From assembly GCA_032718475.1 (NCBI GenBank), contig JAUCBJ010000245.1:1-63022 (forward strand): a stretch of DNA of 63,022 bases, given 5' to 3'. Below the pieces are notes generated by a model. The model saw only the letters and a list, made by a program, of their open reading frames with translations, ran no database searches and was not told the origin of the DNA. Shown in pieces: positions 31,461-40,541 of the stretch (position 1 is the stretch's first letter; the number at the start of each line of letters is the position of its first letter). A program made the position numbers and the translations under genes. This DNA comes from Nemertoderma westbladi (Eukaryota > Xenacoelomorpha > Nemertodermatida > Nemertodermatidae).

Positions 31461-32219
31461 TTAAAATTTTATTTTCTTGTGATTAATCTGTCTATATTTC
31501 CCATATAATCTATTCATTAATTCAGTTTCATTAAATTTATTAACTTCAATGGGTGTCATTTTTATTGTCCTATGATATGACCTATTATAAGCATAAATGA
31601 GCTTCGGTAAAATTTTTATCCAAACATTATTTCCCCGTTGCGTGAAAATTTTGAACATCTTTGTTTTTAATGTTCTATTGAATCTCTCGACAATAGCCGC
31701 CTTATTCACAGAATACATTACGTAATACTGTATACCTAACGTATCTAAATATTTTCTTACAGATTTATTTAGAAACTCAGACCCTTGATCAGTCGCGATT
31801 CTGTTTGGTTTTCCTTTCTGGAATATTTTTTGCAATATACTAATAATTTCAATACCCTTTTTTGTTTTCATACCATAGGCAAAAGCAAGCCTGCTAAAGG
31901 CATCAATACATGTTAATATATAGTTATAATTATTATTTTGCGATTTATATTGCTGCATATCCACCAGATCTATCATATATATATCTTTTAAGCCTCCCGT
32001 AAATATTTTAGATGTTGGATAATGATGTCTACGTGGAGCGTGAAGGGTGTATGTCTTTTGCCCGCTCAACCATTTCTGGGCTTGTGCTGGTTTGATATTT
32101 GCAGCTTTTGCTAATTTTGCAACACTTGCAAAACCCGCGGGGGATGATGGATCTAAATAAATTCTTAACAGTTTTTTGTCTAAGCTTCGGCTTAAAATCG
32201 GTTTCATCTTGCGTGGCAT
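31461..32219 (-). pseudogene. INT: Retroviral-type DDE integrase (core), truncated by a stop
   Basis: 252 aa. An N-terminal helix-turn-helix-like segment (residues 29-52) is followed by an rve core with D84 (YMIDLVDM), D144 (IATDQGSEF) and E178 (AAIVERF), and the PKLIYAYNRSYHRTIKMTP block after it. The frame ends at TAA where the C-terminal domain should begin; that domain persists in broken form at 31139-31460. It would join the transposon ends to target DNA. The core residues look intact, but the protein is truncated. Confidence 0.88.
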
Positions 32220-32270
32220 CTTTTCAACAACCGCAAGTAATATGTATATTCAAATCTCTTATAAAGGGCA

Positions 32271-32438
32271 TCACCGTAAGAACAACTGAAATTTTTTAAT
32301 TATTTTCTTTGAAGTTGATGTTTTAAAGGGTTTTCTTTTTGTAGTATTTACAAGATATACTTGTGGTTTTAAATCAGTAGCTAACGGTTTACTCGATACT
32401 AAATATAATTTTCTAAATGTTACTGCTGTTTTAACCAT
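32271..32438 (-). CDS. Small basic 55-aa ORF
   Basis: It lies between the hydrophobic small gene and the integrase and is below usual ORF length cut-offs. The product begins MVKTAVTFRKLYLVSSKP and has a Lys/Thr-rich C-terminal half. The stop is TGA at 32271-32273. Its start is 3 bp from the previous stop, matching the tight packing of the block. Unknown function. Confidence 0.4.
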   Translation of the reverse strand: MVKTAVTFRKLYLVSSKPLATDLKPQVYLVNTTKRKPFKTSTSKKIIKKFQLFLR

Positions 32439-32440
32439 TA

Positions 32441-33313
32441 TTACTGTCCACGGTTAATTTTTTTCGCAATAGCTGCTCCAGCGGTGGCGGCACCAGCACT
32501 CGCGGCAAGTTTCGCACCAATGCCGAGTAAGGGTATTAGAAACGGTAGTATACCTCCAGATTGATTGCTTAACTTTTTTCTGTAACTTGATATATTTTTT
32601 GTTTTACGGTTGAGTGATTTCAATACCTTCTTATAGCGGCGAATATTTCTAAATGAATGAGGGGTTAATTGTACGTTACCTTTTAGAACATTTAACCCTA
32701 TCCATACCGGGGGGGGGGGGACTTTTGGAGACGCACTTTATTTGATTGCTTGGTTCAAAGCCAAACCACATTTATTGCAAGTGAAATTCCGTTACTTTTC
32801 CTAAAATTTATTATTCTTTATCTTAAAACAAAAATTAATTTTCATATTATTATTTATGACCATAAAAATGACCCGTAAACTGACCTGTCTCTGAAACTGT
32901 CATAGTATTGCTGAACTATTGTAGGAGGGAAATTTAAAATTCAATCAATTTAATATCAATTTAAAATCAATTTAAACATAATTATAGTATAGAAATATTA
33001 TATTTGAGCATTAGTGTGTGGCATATTTGAATAGAGGAATAAATTTTGTATCTAAAACTTTTTACTTTAAGGTAATATCATCACACCACACAAAGTTATA
33101 TGCTTCCAAACTTTACGTCCCCAAAAGTCCCCCCCCCCCCCGGTAGTTTGAGCGTCTAAATTACCCCGGTATGGATAGGGTTAATGCAGTATTTACAATG
33201 AGTCGTATTAATTCATTACTCGCGGTATGGTTAATAAAATAAGTTCTTTGTTGAGGGGTAGCGCTGCGTAGAAATTCCAGTTCGTTACGATATTTCTGCA
33301 CAAGTCTATTCAT
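32441..33313 (-). pseudogene. Small structural-type protein with hydrophobic tail, split by a MITE
   Basis: The coding strand starts at an ATG at 33313, runs 43 codons to the TTAA at 33181-33184, and resumes at 32695 in register after the MITE to a stop at 32441. The product would be a little over 120 aa: a charged helical N-terminal part with an NVLKGNVQL-type block, then SGGILPFLIPLLG and an Ala/Gly-rich hydrophobic segment (60-codon frame 32441-32623). This layout is common in Polinton and adintovirus genomes and resembles pX/pVI-like membrane-active capsid proteins. The SGG could be a protease site. Confidence 0.6.
32696..33180. mobile_element. piggyBac-type MITE (TTAA target)
   Basis: 485 bp flanked by TTAA on both sides (32692-32695 and 33181-33184), with terminal inverted repeats CCCTATCCATACCGGGG. 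Just inside are a G-run with ACTTTTGG on the left and the reverse complement (CCAAAAGT plus C-run) on the right; the right end has extra sequence between the two blocks. It has no ORF, so it is non-autonomous. TTAA duplication with CCC-starting ends is typical of piggyBac-like elements. Confidence 0.88.
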
Positions 33314-33350
33314 TGTTGCAACATTATTGAAAATTGTTACAAAATATTAA

Positions 33351-34034
33351 TTATTTATCATTATTATTATTATTATTATTTTCGCTACGTTTATAGTCAA
33401 TGTAATTTTTAATGTAACAATTATGATTACGAAATATATCCGATCTAAATCTTAAATGTTCAGGTGTTTCCTGTCGTAAATCAATTAAGAAATGCGAAAA
33501 TGGTTCAATTGTCGCATCTTGATAGGAATCTACTAAAAATTTGGTCTGCCCAGGTAACATCTGCTTCGCGAAATTTAAAACCGATAGACTGTCTCGCGGA
33601 TTTTTCATTAATACTAAGGTATGGCTATTAATTGATCTTGTGCGGTTATGCTTCCCACCGTAAAACATGTTTTGCGTTATAAAACAAATAAATATATTGG
33701 AATGATGAGCTACCTTAGTAAACAATACAGTTAAAGCTGTACTGGACTCAGTTTCTGTTAATAAATCATCTATAATTAATAAATCTCGACTATTCACTAA
33801 ACTATCTATATTTTCAGGCAAACCTTTGTAAAGGTGAGTAATACCGGGAATAGTCGGGGGATTGCTCCCGTAACAATACAATACTCGCAGGGGGGCTTTG
33901 TTGAAACAACCATTCTTGTGTTTAATTAAATTACTGACAAACGTTGATTTTCCAGAACCAGATGGGCCAGAAATTATCATACTCGTTCCCATTTGAAAGT
34001 TTAAATTATATGGACCTGAATTAAAGTCAGCCAT
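33351..34034 (-). CDS. ATP: Genome-packaging ATPase (FtsK/HerA-type, A32-like)
   Basis: 227 aa. Walker A GPSGSGKST is at residues 23-31 and Walker B DLLIIDD at about 84-90. A FICFITQNMFYGG sensor-like block follows. The length and motif order are those of Polinton packaging ATPases, which would pump the genome into the capsid. The C-terminus ends in an Asn run encoded by (AAT)n. It is intact. The ATG at 34034 follows a TAA-repeat leader. Confidence 0.9.
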   Translation of the reverse strand: MADFNSGPYNLNFQMGTSMIISGPSGSGKSTFVSNLIKHKNGCFNKAPLRVLYCYGSNPPTIPGITHLYKGLPENIDSLVNSRDLLIIDDLLTETESSTALTVLFTKVAHHSNIFICFITQNMFYGGKHNRTRSINSHTLVLMKNPRDSLSVLNFAKQMLPGQTKFLVDSYQDATIEPFSHFLIDLRQETPEHLRFRSDIFRNHNCYIKNYIDYKRSENNNNNNNDK

Positions 34035-34050
34035 TTATTATTATTATTAA
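34035..34050 (-). promoter_or_regulatory. (TAA)n leader of the ATPase gene
   Basis: The coding strand reads TTAATAATAATAATAA directly before the ATG. Confidence 0.3.
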
Positions 34051-34257
34051 GATATATCAACAATACAATATAATATAATATAAATATCAATATCAATAAA
34101 CCAACACCATTACTATGTATATAACAATAATTGATGCAACTACAATATTAGAGTACTGTATATTTAATTAACATATGACACAACTACATTATGTGACGCT
34201 CGCTGCAACAAAAGGTGCTATTTCCAATTATAGTATAGACTCATTTTCAATGTAATT

Positions 34258-34341
34258 TCAAGCATGGTGAGCATCTTTATACGCGAAATAATGATAGGTA
34301 ACATCGGCGGTTTGGAAATCACTTCCCGAGAATTTCGCACT
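34258..34341 (-). pseudogene. Displaced 3' end of the RING gene
   Basis: These roughly 25 codons lie beyond the gypsy element and are in register with the RING frame once one CACT copy and the element are disregarded. They run to a TGA at 34258-34260. The 34051-34257 stretch holds nothing recognisable. Confidence 0.5.
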
Positions 34342-34559
34342 TGTGGCAGTATAATCGTACTGCTAATGTCTCATCATAAAGTATACCGGATATGCAAAGG
34401 TATGCAATAAAAATGTATAATATGAAGGCAGTAGTTAGCCTACACCAGTACTGCAGTAAGGAAGTTAATGCAGTGAATAGTCAAGTGAAAACTCTCTAAC
34501 ACTTGTCCGAGTATATGGCAAACTCAGTAGGTCCTGAGTATGTAAGTGGCACCGCCACA
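34342..34559 (-). repeat. 3' LTR of the gypsy element
   Basis: 218 bp, identical by eye to the copy at 38546. It contains an AATAAA on the + strand side; LTR signals on the coding strand are not obvious. Confidence 0.93.
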
Positions 34560-34583
34560 TGACCCCCCCAGACTCGGAAAGAG

Positions 34584-37500
34584 TTAGAGGTAGTGAGGGG
34601 GGTGGATAGTGCGTCCAGACCGAGTTCGAACAGACGGGGCGTCCGGGGTGGGCGGTGGTGGTGTGTATGTCGGTGTCCCCCTAGTGGCGGGAAGGTCGGG
34701 AGGAACTCTGGGAGGTCGGCCGCGACGCCGTGGCTGCCCGTAGACGATCGGCTCAGTGCAGTCTAGATGTGCCGGCTTCAGTCGGTCGACGGACACTGTC
34801 TCGGTGCGGCCCCCAATGTCGAGTTGGAACGTCTTGGGCCCATGGACCAGGACCCGGTAGGGTCCCTCATATGGGCGTTCCAGGGGCGTCCGGTGGGCGT
34901 CCCGTCGGACGAAGACGTGTGGGGCATTTTGGAGTTCGTGGGGAACAGACGATGGGGTTGGACCGTGACGCGACGTGGGGACTGGGGCGAACCGTCCGAC
35001 ACGCTCGCGGAGTTGCGGAAGGATCGTGGACGGAGAGTGTGGGACGTCCGTCTGCGTGGGCGGGAGGAACTCGCCCGGGACGGTGAGGGGGGCACCGTAA
35101 ACCAACTCGGCGGTGGAGGTGCCCAAGTCGTCCTTGGGTGCGGTCCTAATTCCGAGAAGGACCCACGGCAACTCGTCGACCCAGGCGGGGCCGGTGAGGG
35201 ACGCACGGAGGGCGGACTTGAGGTGGCGGTGGAAACGTTCCACCAGTCCGTTCGCCTGCGGGTGGTAGGCCGTTGTGCGGTGCAGTTGGGTGCCCAGCAG
35301 CTGGTTGACGGCGGACCAGAGCTGGGAAGTGAACTGCGAGCCCCGGTCGGAGGACACGTCAGTAGGGACGCCAAAACGGGCGATCCAGTTCGCGATGAGC
35401 GCGCGGGCGCAGCTCTCAGTGGAGGTGTCGGTGAGGGGAATGGCCTCCGGCCACCGGGTGAATCGATCCACCATCGTTAGGAGATGGGTGTACCCGTGGG
35501 ACGGCGGGAGGGGCCCGACCAGATCTATGTGGATGTGGTCGAAGCGGCGATGGGGAGTCTCGATGGTGCCGAGGGGAGCGCGGACGTGGTGTTGCACCTT
35601 GGACGTTTGGCACGGCACACAGGTTGTTGCCCATGCACCGACCTGTTTCCGGAGGCCATGCCAAACGAATCGGTCGGCGACGATTTTCTTAGTCGTGCGG
35701 ACCCCCGGGTGCGAGAGGCCGTGGATGACGTCGAAGACGTGGCGACGCCACGTGGCCGGAACGACCGGTCTGGGGTGGCCGAGAGAGACGTCGCAGAGCA
35801 GCGTTGCGCCGGAGGGGCCGATGGGGACGTCCTGCAGTTCGAGGCCCGAGATGGCGGTGCGGTATGCGGCCGTCTCGCTGTCGGCGAGTTGGGCGGCAGC
35901 CATGGCGACGTAGTCGAGGCCGGGGGTGTGTACAGCGCCGATGTGTGTCCTGGAGAGGGCGTCCGCCACACAGTTATCTTTCCCCGAGACGTGGGCGATG
36001 GCCGTGGTGAACTCCGACACATAGGCGATGTGCCGCTGTTGTCTGGAGGACCACGGGTCACTGATCTTGGAGAAAGCGAACGTGAGAGGTTTGTGGTCCG
36101 TGTAGGCGGTGAAGGCGCGCCCCTCCAGGAAGTACCGGAAGTGGCGAATCGCGAGGTAAAGAGCCAGGAGCTCCCGGTCGAACGCGCTGTACTTCACCTC
36201 CGGGGGTCTCAACTGGCGGCTGAAGAACGCTAGGGGGCGCCACGACCCGCCGACCAGCTGCTCGAGGACGGCGCCCACGGCCGTGCCAGAGGCGTCCACT
36301 GTGAGTGCCGTGGGGGCGGTGGCTTCGGGGTGGGCCAACATGGTGGCGTGGGCGAGGACCTCCTTCGTGTCCCGGAAGGCTACCAGCATGTCGGGAGACC
36401 AATCGAGGAGTTTCGGCTTGGTACCGGAAAGGGCCCTGTAGAGAGGCCGCATAATGGCTGCAGCAGAGGGGATGAACCGATGGTAGAAGTTTACCATCCC
36501 CACGAACTCCTGCAGGCCCTTAACGGTGGTGGGCTGGGCGAAATCCCTGATGGCGGCGACCTTGTCAGGGAGGGGAACGGCTCCATGGGCCGAGATGCGG
36601 TGGCCGAGGAAGTCGATGACCGGTCGACCGAACTGGCACTTGGCGAGGTTGATGACGAGGCCGTGCTGCTGGAGGCGCGAGAAGAGCTGACGGAGATGGT
36701 CTCGGTGCTCCTGTCTGGACCGACTCGCGACGAGGACATCGTCTAGGTAGATGAAGACGAAGTCGAGTCCCTGGAGCGCCGAGTCCATCAGTCTCTGGAA
36801 GGCCTGGGCCGCGTTCTTCAGCCCGAACGGTACCCGGAGGAACTCGAAAAGGCCGAACGGGGTGATGACGGCGGTCTTAGCGATGTCGACCTCATGGATG
36901 GGTATCTGGTGGTAACCGCGCACCAGATCGATCTTAGAGAAGATCCGTGCTCCTGCCAGGCGGGAGGAGAAGTCCTGGATGTGGGGAACAGGATACCGAT
37001 CCGGAGTCGTGGCGTCGTTGAGGCGGCGGTAGTCGCCGCAGGGCCTCCAGCCACCCGAGGGTTTCGGGGCCATGTGGAGGGGAGACGACCAGGGACTGTT
37101 AGATCGGCGGACGATCCCCATCTCCTCCATCTTGCGGAACTCCTCCTTGGCGATCGCCAGTTTGTCTGGAGGGAGACGGCGGGCGCGGGCGTGGACTGGT
37201 GGCCCTTCGGTGGGGATATAGAGTTCCACGCCGTGTTTCACCGTCGGGTCGGAGAACCGAGGCTCCGTGATGTCGGGGAACTCGGCAAGGAGACGGGCGA
37301 ACTCGTTGTCGGAGGAGGCGACGGAACCGAGGTGGAGAGCGTGTCCCGGGGTCCGCCCGCATGGAATCGAGGTCAACGTCTCGGCGTCGACCAGACGGCG
37401 GCCTCTCAGATCAACCAACAGGTTGTTGGCCCGGAGGAAGTCGGCTCCGAGGAGAGGCTGGTCCACGTCCGCGGCCGTGAACCGCCACTCGAATTGGCGG

Positions 37501-37805
37501 GTCCCGAAACGCAGCGGAATTGTGCGTTGTCCGTATGTCCTGATCGAGGTGCTATTGGCGGCTACGAGGGGCGGACCGCTTCCGCCCGCGCGTGCCTCGT
37601 GCGTCATAGCCGGGATGACGCTGACCTCGGCCCCGGTGTCCACCAGAAACCGTTGCCCGGACAGTCGGTCCAGGACAAATAGCAGCAGATCGGGGTGGCC
37701 GGCCGTAGCAGCTGCTACTGACGGCCGGCCGGGGCGTTTCCCGGAAAAGTGCAGGGCGAGCGGCACTTCAGGGCGTCGGTGCCAAACTTCTGGTGGAAGT
37801 AGCAC
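34584..37805 (-). CDS. pol: Ty3/gypsy Pol polyprotein (protease, RT, RNase H, integrase)
   Basis: 1073 aa, uninterrupted. Protease has [11 protein letters not shown] (residues 55-65). Reverse transcriptase has the [12 protein letters not shown] block near 291 and YLDD at 353-356. RNase H begins near [13 protein letters not shown], followed by [11 protein letters not shown] and YTDHKPL. The integrase zinc domain has [13 protein letters not shown]. The core has [17 protein letters not shown] and [10 protein letters not shown] as the D, D, E positions. A basic Pro-rich tail ends it. It overlaps gag by 91 bp in the -1 frame, so Gag-Pol would be made by -1 frameshifting and the first ~30 residues are not a true N-terminus. 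The element may be competent to move. Confidence 0.95.
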   Translation of the reverse strand: MLLPPEVWHRRPEVPLALHFSGKRPGRPSVAAATAGHPDLLLFVLDRLSGQRFLVDTGAEVSVIPAMTHEARAGGSGPPLVAANSTSIRTYGQRTIPLRFGTRQFEWRFTAADVDQPLLGADFLRANNLLVDLRGRRLVDAETLTSIPCGRTPGHALHLGSVASSDNEFARLLAEFPDITEPRFSDPTVKHGVELYIPTEGPPVHARARRLPPDKLAIAKEEFRKMEEMGIVRRSNSPWSSPLHMAPKPSGGWRPCGDYRRLNDATTPDRYPVPHIQDFSSRLAGARIFSKIDLVRGYHQIPIHEVDIAKTAVITPFGLFEFLRVPFGLKNAAQAFQRLMDSALQGLDFVFIYLDDVLVASRSRQEHRDHLRQLFSRLQQHGLVINLAKCQFGRPVIDFLGHRISAHGAVPLPDKVAAIRDFAQPTTVKGLQEFVGMVNFYHRFIPSAAAIMRPLYRALSGTKPKLLDWSPDMLVAFRDTKEVLAHATMLAHPEATAPTALTVDASGTAVGAVLEQLVGGSWRPLAFFSRQLRPPEVKYSAFDRELLALYLAIRHFRYFLEGRAFTAYTDHKPLTFAFSKISDPWSSRQQRHIAYVSEFTTAIAHVSGKDNCVADALSRTHIGAVHTPGLDYVAMAAAQLADSETAAYRTAISGLELQDVPIGPSGATLLCDVSLGHPRPVVPATWRRHVFDVIHGLSHPGVRTTKKIVADRFVWHGLRKQVGAWATTCVPCQTSKVQHHVRAPLGTIETPHRRFDHIHIDLVGPLPPSHGYTHLLTMVDRFTRWPEAIPLTDTSTESCARALIANWIARFGVPTDVSSDRGSQFTSQLWSAVNQLLGTQLHRTTAYHPQANGLVERFHRHLKSALRASLTGPAWVDELPWVLLGIRTAPKDDLGTSTAELVYGAPLTVPGEFLPPTQTDVPHSPSTILPQLRERVGRFAPVPTSRHGPTPSSVPHELQNAPHVFVRRDAHRTPLERPYEGPYRVLVHGPKTFQLDIGGRTETVSVDRLKPAHLDCTEPIVYGQPRRRGRPPRVPPDLPATRGTPTYTPPPPTPDAPSVRTRSGRTIHPPHYL

Positions 37806-38455
37806 CAGTCGTCGTGAGCAGGCTGGGGGACGCGTGAACTCCGGCCGCTAGTTGGGGGGCCGGTGGAGGGCTTGTGGCGGGCCGGCCCGCCGGGACCTCG
37901 TACAGTACGCACTGCCGGCTCCGGTACGATGAGCGGCGTCGCTACAGCATGAGCGGAGAGTGAGCTCGAGCGGGAGGTTTCCCAAAGCGCGTCGGCACGG
38001 TCTGCGACGCGGTCGAGGTCGCGAAAGTCCTCCTCGGCGAGTTGGAGGCGTATGGCGTCGGGCATCTGGCGGAGGAACGCCTCCTCGAACAGCAGGCAGT
38101 GGTGGTTATCACCGAGGAGTGCCTGCATCTCACCGAGGAGCTGCGAGGGTCGGCGGTCGCCGAGGCCGTTCAAGTCCCAGAGCCGCGCGGCGCGGTCGCG
38201 GCGGGAGAGTCCGAACACCTTGAGGAGTTTGGCCTTGATCTGGGCGTACTGGTCGACAGTAGGGGGATCCCGGATCAGCTGGAGGAGGCGACTGGCAGTG
38301 TCCTGGTCGAGGGCCCCCACCACGTAGTAGTACTTAGTGGCCTCGGTTGTGACGCCCCGGATGGCGAACTGTGCCTCGGCCTGGGCGAACCAAACCTCAG
38401 GCTGGTTAGTCCAGAAGGTGGGCAGTTTCAGGGAGACGGCATTTGCCTCAGCCAT
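37715..38455 (-). CDS. gag: Ty3/gypsy Gag
   Basis: 246 aa. The first ~150 residues carry the [17 protein letters not shown] capsid block typical of Gag in many invertebrate Ty3/gypsy elements. A Pro/Ser/Arg linker and a C-terminal Cys/His cluster ([18 protein letters not shown]) that replaces the usual CCHC knuckle follow. The ATG at 38455 lies about 90 bp after the LTR on the coding strand. Confidence 0.9.
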   Translation of the reverse strand: MAEANAVSLKLPTFWTNQPEVWFAQAEAQFAIRGVTTEATKYYYVVGALDQDTASRLLQLIRDPPTVDQYAQIKAKLLKVFGLSRRDRAARLWDLNGLGDRRPSQLLGEMQALLGDNHHCLLFEEAFLRQMPDAIRLQLAEEDFRDLDRVADRADALWETSRSSSLSAHAVATPLIVPEPAVRTVRGPGGPARHKPSTGPPTSGRSSRVPQPAHDDWCYFHQKFGTDALKCRSPCTFPGNAPAGRQ

Positions 38456-38545
38456 GGTGAAGGCGTTGGAGCGGGGCGCGAATAACGGGAGGGCTGTTGG
38501 TTGCAGTTCGACTCAACAAATCGTGCTGAGCAGTCGGGTCACCAA

Positions 38546-38763
38546 TGTGGCAGTATAATCGTACTGCTAATGTCTCATCATAAAGTATACCGGATATGCA
38601 AAGGTATGCAATAAAAATGTATAATATGAAGGCAGTAGTTAGCCTACACCAGTACTGCAGTAAGGAAGTTAATGCAGTGAATAGTCAAGTGAAAACTCTC
38701 TAACACTTGTCCGAGTATATGGCAAACTCAGTAGGTCCTGAGTATGTAAGTGGCACCGCCACA
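38546..38763 (-). repeat. 5' LTR of the gypsy element
   Basis: The partner of 34342-34559, directly next to the CACT duplication at 38764-38767. Confidence 0.93.
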
Positions 38764-39136
38764 CACTAATGATTTTTTTATGTTCGCTGCTAAAAAAATA
38801 AGGAATATAGTAGCAACACCGTCGTACTACATTTCTATAAAAAATATTCTCCAATATTGTAAATAAATCTCCCGGATCATTACTTTCCGCAGAAATATAA
38901 GTTATATTTCGAAGCTCTTTCCAATAATAGGGTTGATAACTTGCCAACTTTATATTAAACTTAGATATGGGTGCGCGACAAATAGGACAAATTTTACGAC
39001 AATAATTATTCATTTCGGAATATTGTACAATACATTGTACGCAAGTTGCATGTTTATTTTCACATTTATAATAATCTCGATGTTGTTGCAATAACTTAGA
39101 ATAGCAAACTGGACATTTTTCATTTAAAATATCCAT
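38764..39136 (-). pseudogene. RING-finger protein (putative E3 ligase), cut by the gypsy element
   Basis: The native frame starts at 39136 and has a C3HC4 RING: C8-X2-C11, C25-X3-H29-X2-C32-X2-C35, C50-X2-C53. After about 124 codons it enters the gypsy LTR (open to 38669). The native 3' end is displaced to 34258-34341. Excluding the LTR the protein would be about 150 aa. RING proteins transfer ubiquitin; several DNA viruses carry such genes, but the target here is unknown. Confidence 0.75.
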
Positions 39137-39233
39137 TTTCCAAATTTTAAAGTAAATTGAAAATAATTACCTCAATACACAACAACAACAAACAAATCTG
39201 TTATACTGTATATGCAATTACTACTACAATTTT

Positions 39234-39296
39234 TGATTATTTAAAATTTGATGTTTTTTTTCATAATTAAAAACATCAAAATTTTATAAATAATCA
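39234..39296. terminator. AT-rich hairpin between two leftward genes
   Basis: The arms TGATTATTTAAAATTTGATG and its near reverse complement (ending AAATAATCA at 39296) surround a short T/A loop. It lies just after the stop of the 39325-39768 gene and upstream of the RING gene, so it could act in 3' end formation. It resembles the foldback at 665-990 in being palindromic and next to gene ends. Confidence 0.35.
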
Positions 39297-39324
39297 TAAA
39301 ATATTTATAATATAGAGGGAAAAG

Positions 39325-39768
39325 TCAAGAATCAATGATATTATCAACATATTCAACATTATCTGTTGATTCTTCAGGTTCGACAAAGGATTCTTTTGAA
39401 ATCATTACAATAAAGAAAGACATAATTTCGTAGTGGCTATGCCGATTTAGCCGTATTTCAAACTTTTCACCAGCTTCGTTGTATTGTGTAATAACAATAA
39501 ACCCCTCTATCATGGATAATAGTAAGATGTTGATTAATTTTCCCTCATGCTCAACTTTCAGGATGTAATCTAAGAGATGAATACTATTATCAGAAGCATC
39601 AATATCAATTGAGCTTAAAACTTTCCTGGCTTTTTCAGAAAACTCAATTTTATATTTATCATCTCCCTGACGGTAAATTGTATAATCAATAACAATATAG
39701 GCTTCACCATCTTCTGCAAAAAATGAATGCCTTACTATTGGCATAACCATATCGGAATCAGAAGACAT
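39325..39768 (-). CDS. Second PC4-like small protein
   Basis: 147 aa, acidic. Residues 23-52 (YIVIDYTIYR..YKIEFSEKARKVL) and 76-120 (GKLINILLLSMIEGFIVITQ, then KFEIRLNRHSHYEIMSFF) each show the strand-strand-helix pattern of PC4/Whirly-like ssDNA-binding domains. It is the first gene of the right arm, mirroring the PC4-like gene at the left end. The tail is acidic (ESTDNVEYVDN). The fold assignment is by pattern only. Confidence 0.45.
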   Translation of the reverse strand: MSSDSDMVMPIVRHSFFAEDGEAYIVIDYTIYRQGDDKYKIEFSEKARKVLSSIDIDASDNSIHLLDYILKVEHEGKLINILLLSMIEGFIVITQYNEAGEKFEIRLNRHSHYEIMSFFIVMISKESFVEPEESTDNVEYVDNIIDS

Positions 39769-40008
39769 TATTTAATTTATTTTATTGTAAATCAAACAAA
39801 CAAAGTAAAAACTTTTAAACTAAAACGATTACAAATGATTAATTGTGATTAAAGCAAGAGATTATATATATATAAGATATTTTCAAAAATAATACAGGTC
39901 TTAAACTGAGAAATAGCCTAAATTCGGTTTATTGATTGGTTGATTAGCCGGTAGGGAACTACTGTATAAACAAAAATTATTTGGTTCTGCGTAATAATAA
40001 TAATCACT
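39769..40008. other. Spacer between first right-arm gene and right TIR
   Basis: AT-rich, no gene seen. Confidence 0.4.
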
Positions 40009-40428
40009 AATGCTCGTATACGCGTAGCTGGAACGTGACGGAATTTCATGTATCATACTGGTTGGTTTGTTGATTTGGCGACAGCAGTCGTGGAGTTGGC
40101 AATCAATATAATATAATATATGCGTGATGCGTGTAGATGGCCACGTCGTCACCATATACAGTATACAGTGGTGGTGGTAACGTGGCAGTGGTGGTAACGT
40201 GGCGAAAAGGTGAATAACATTAGGGTTAGTCAGTCAGTCGAGTAAGGCGGGCATCGCGAGGTTAGGCTACGCTACGATTGGTTGATGGCAACTGCTGATG
40301 GTGACATATGGTGGAGTAAGGCAGACATCGCATGGTTAGGCTACGCGTAGGTGAATACGCAACGATTGGTTGAAGGCAAGGCAACGACGCGAATCAATAC
40401 TGTTGGTGACAGATGGTCATTAAACACT
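40009..40428 (-). repeat. Right terminal inverted repeat of the Polinton
   Basis: This is the reverse-complement partner of the left TIR. It is about 70 bp longer because of insertions in its middle, including a short GTGGTGGTAACGTGGCAGTG-type duplication near 40168-40205 and a repeated block near 40250-40350. The outer ~95 bp is the best conserved part. Confidence 0.88.
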
Positions 40429-40541
40429 GCAATTTAGCACCGGAATTTGGCATTTTTAATAGCCCTCCGAGATCTAGCCCATAGCCCAAGCTAGGGAGGA
40501 GTACGCCCAGGTCTATGTTTCTCCTACTACTACCATCATCT

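Larger units (their letters stand above)
34342..38763 (-). mobile_element. Ty3/gypsy LTR retrotransposon, intact
   Basis: Two 218-bp LTRs (34342-34559 and 38546-38763) that I read as identical begin TGTGGCAG and end CCGCCACA. They are flanked by the 4-bp duplication CACT (34338-34341 and 38764-38767). On the minus strand, the primer-binding region TTGGTGACCCGACTGC follows the 5' LTR (38525-38545) and a purine tract (complement of C7 at 34563-34569) precedes the 3' LTR. Gag and Pol are open throughout. The coding region is strikingly GC-rich against the AT-rich Polinton. Identical LTRs mean a very recent insertion. Confidence 0.95.
1..40428. mobile_element. Polinton/Maverick (adintovirus-like) DNA transposon with nested insertions
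   Basis: The first bases of the window reappear as the reverse complement of the bases ending at 40428, giving terminal inverted repeats that start AG and end CT as is usual for Polintons. Between them lie the family hallmarks: protein-primed family B polymerase, DDE integrase, adenain-like protease, packaging ATPase, double-jelly-roll capsid protein and penton-like proteins. Left-arm genes run rightward and right-arm genes run leftward, converging near 25.2-26.3 kb. Removing a BEL/Pao element, a MITE and a gypsy element with one copy of each target duplication leaves about 18.3 kb, typical of the family. Several genes carry frameshifts, so this copy is inactive. The window begins exactly at the left end, so the 6-bp target duplication cannot be checked; on the right the next six bases are GCAATT. 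Confidence 0.93.

Noticed and set aside
34730-38558. Long plus-strand frames opposite the gypsy gag and pol
   Set aside because: They are antisense shadows of GC-rich coding sequence; the minus strand has complete catalytic motifs.
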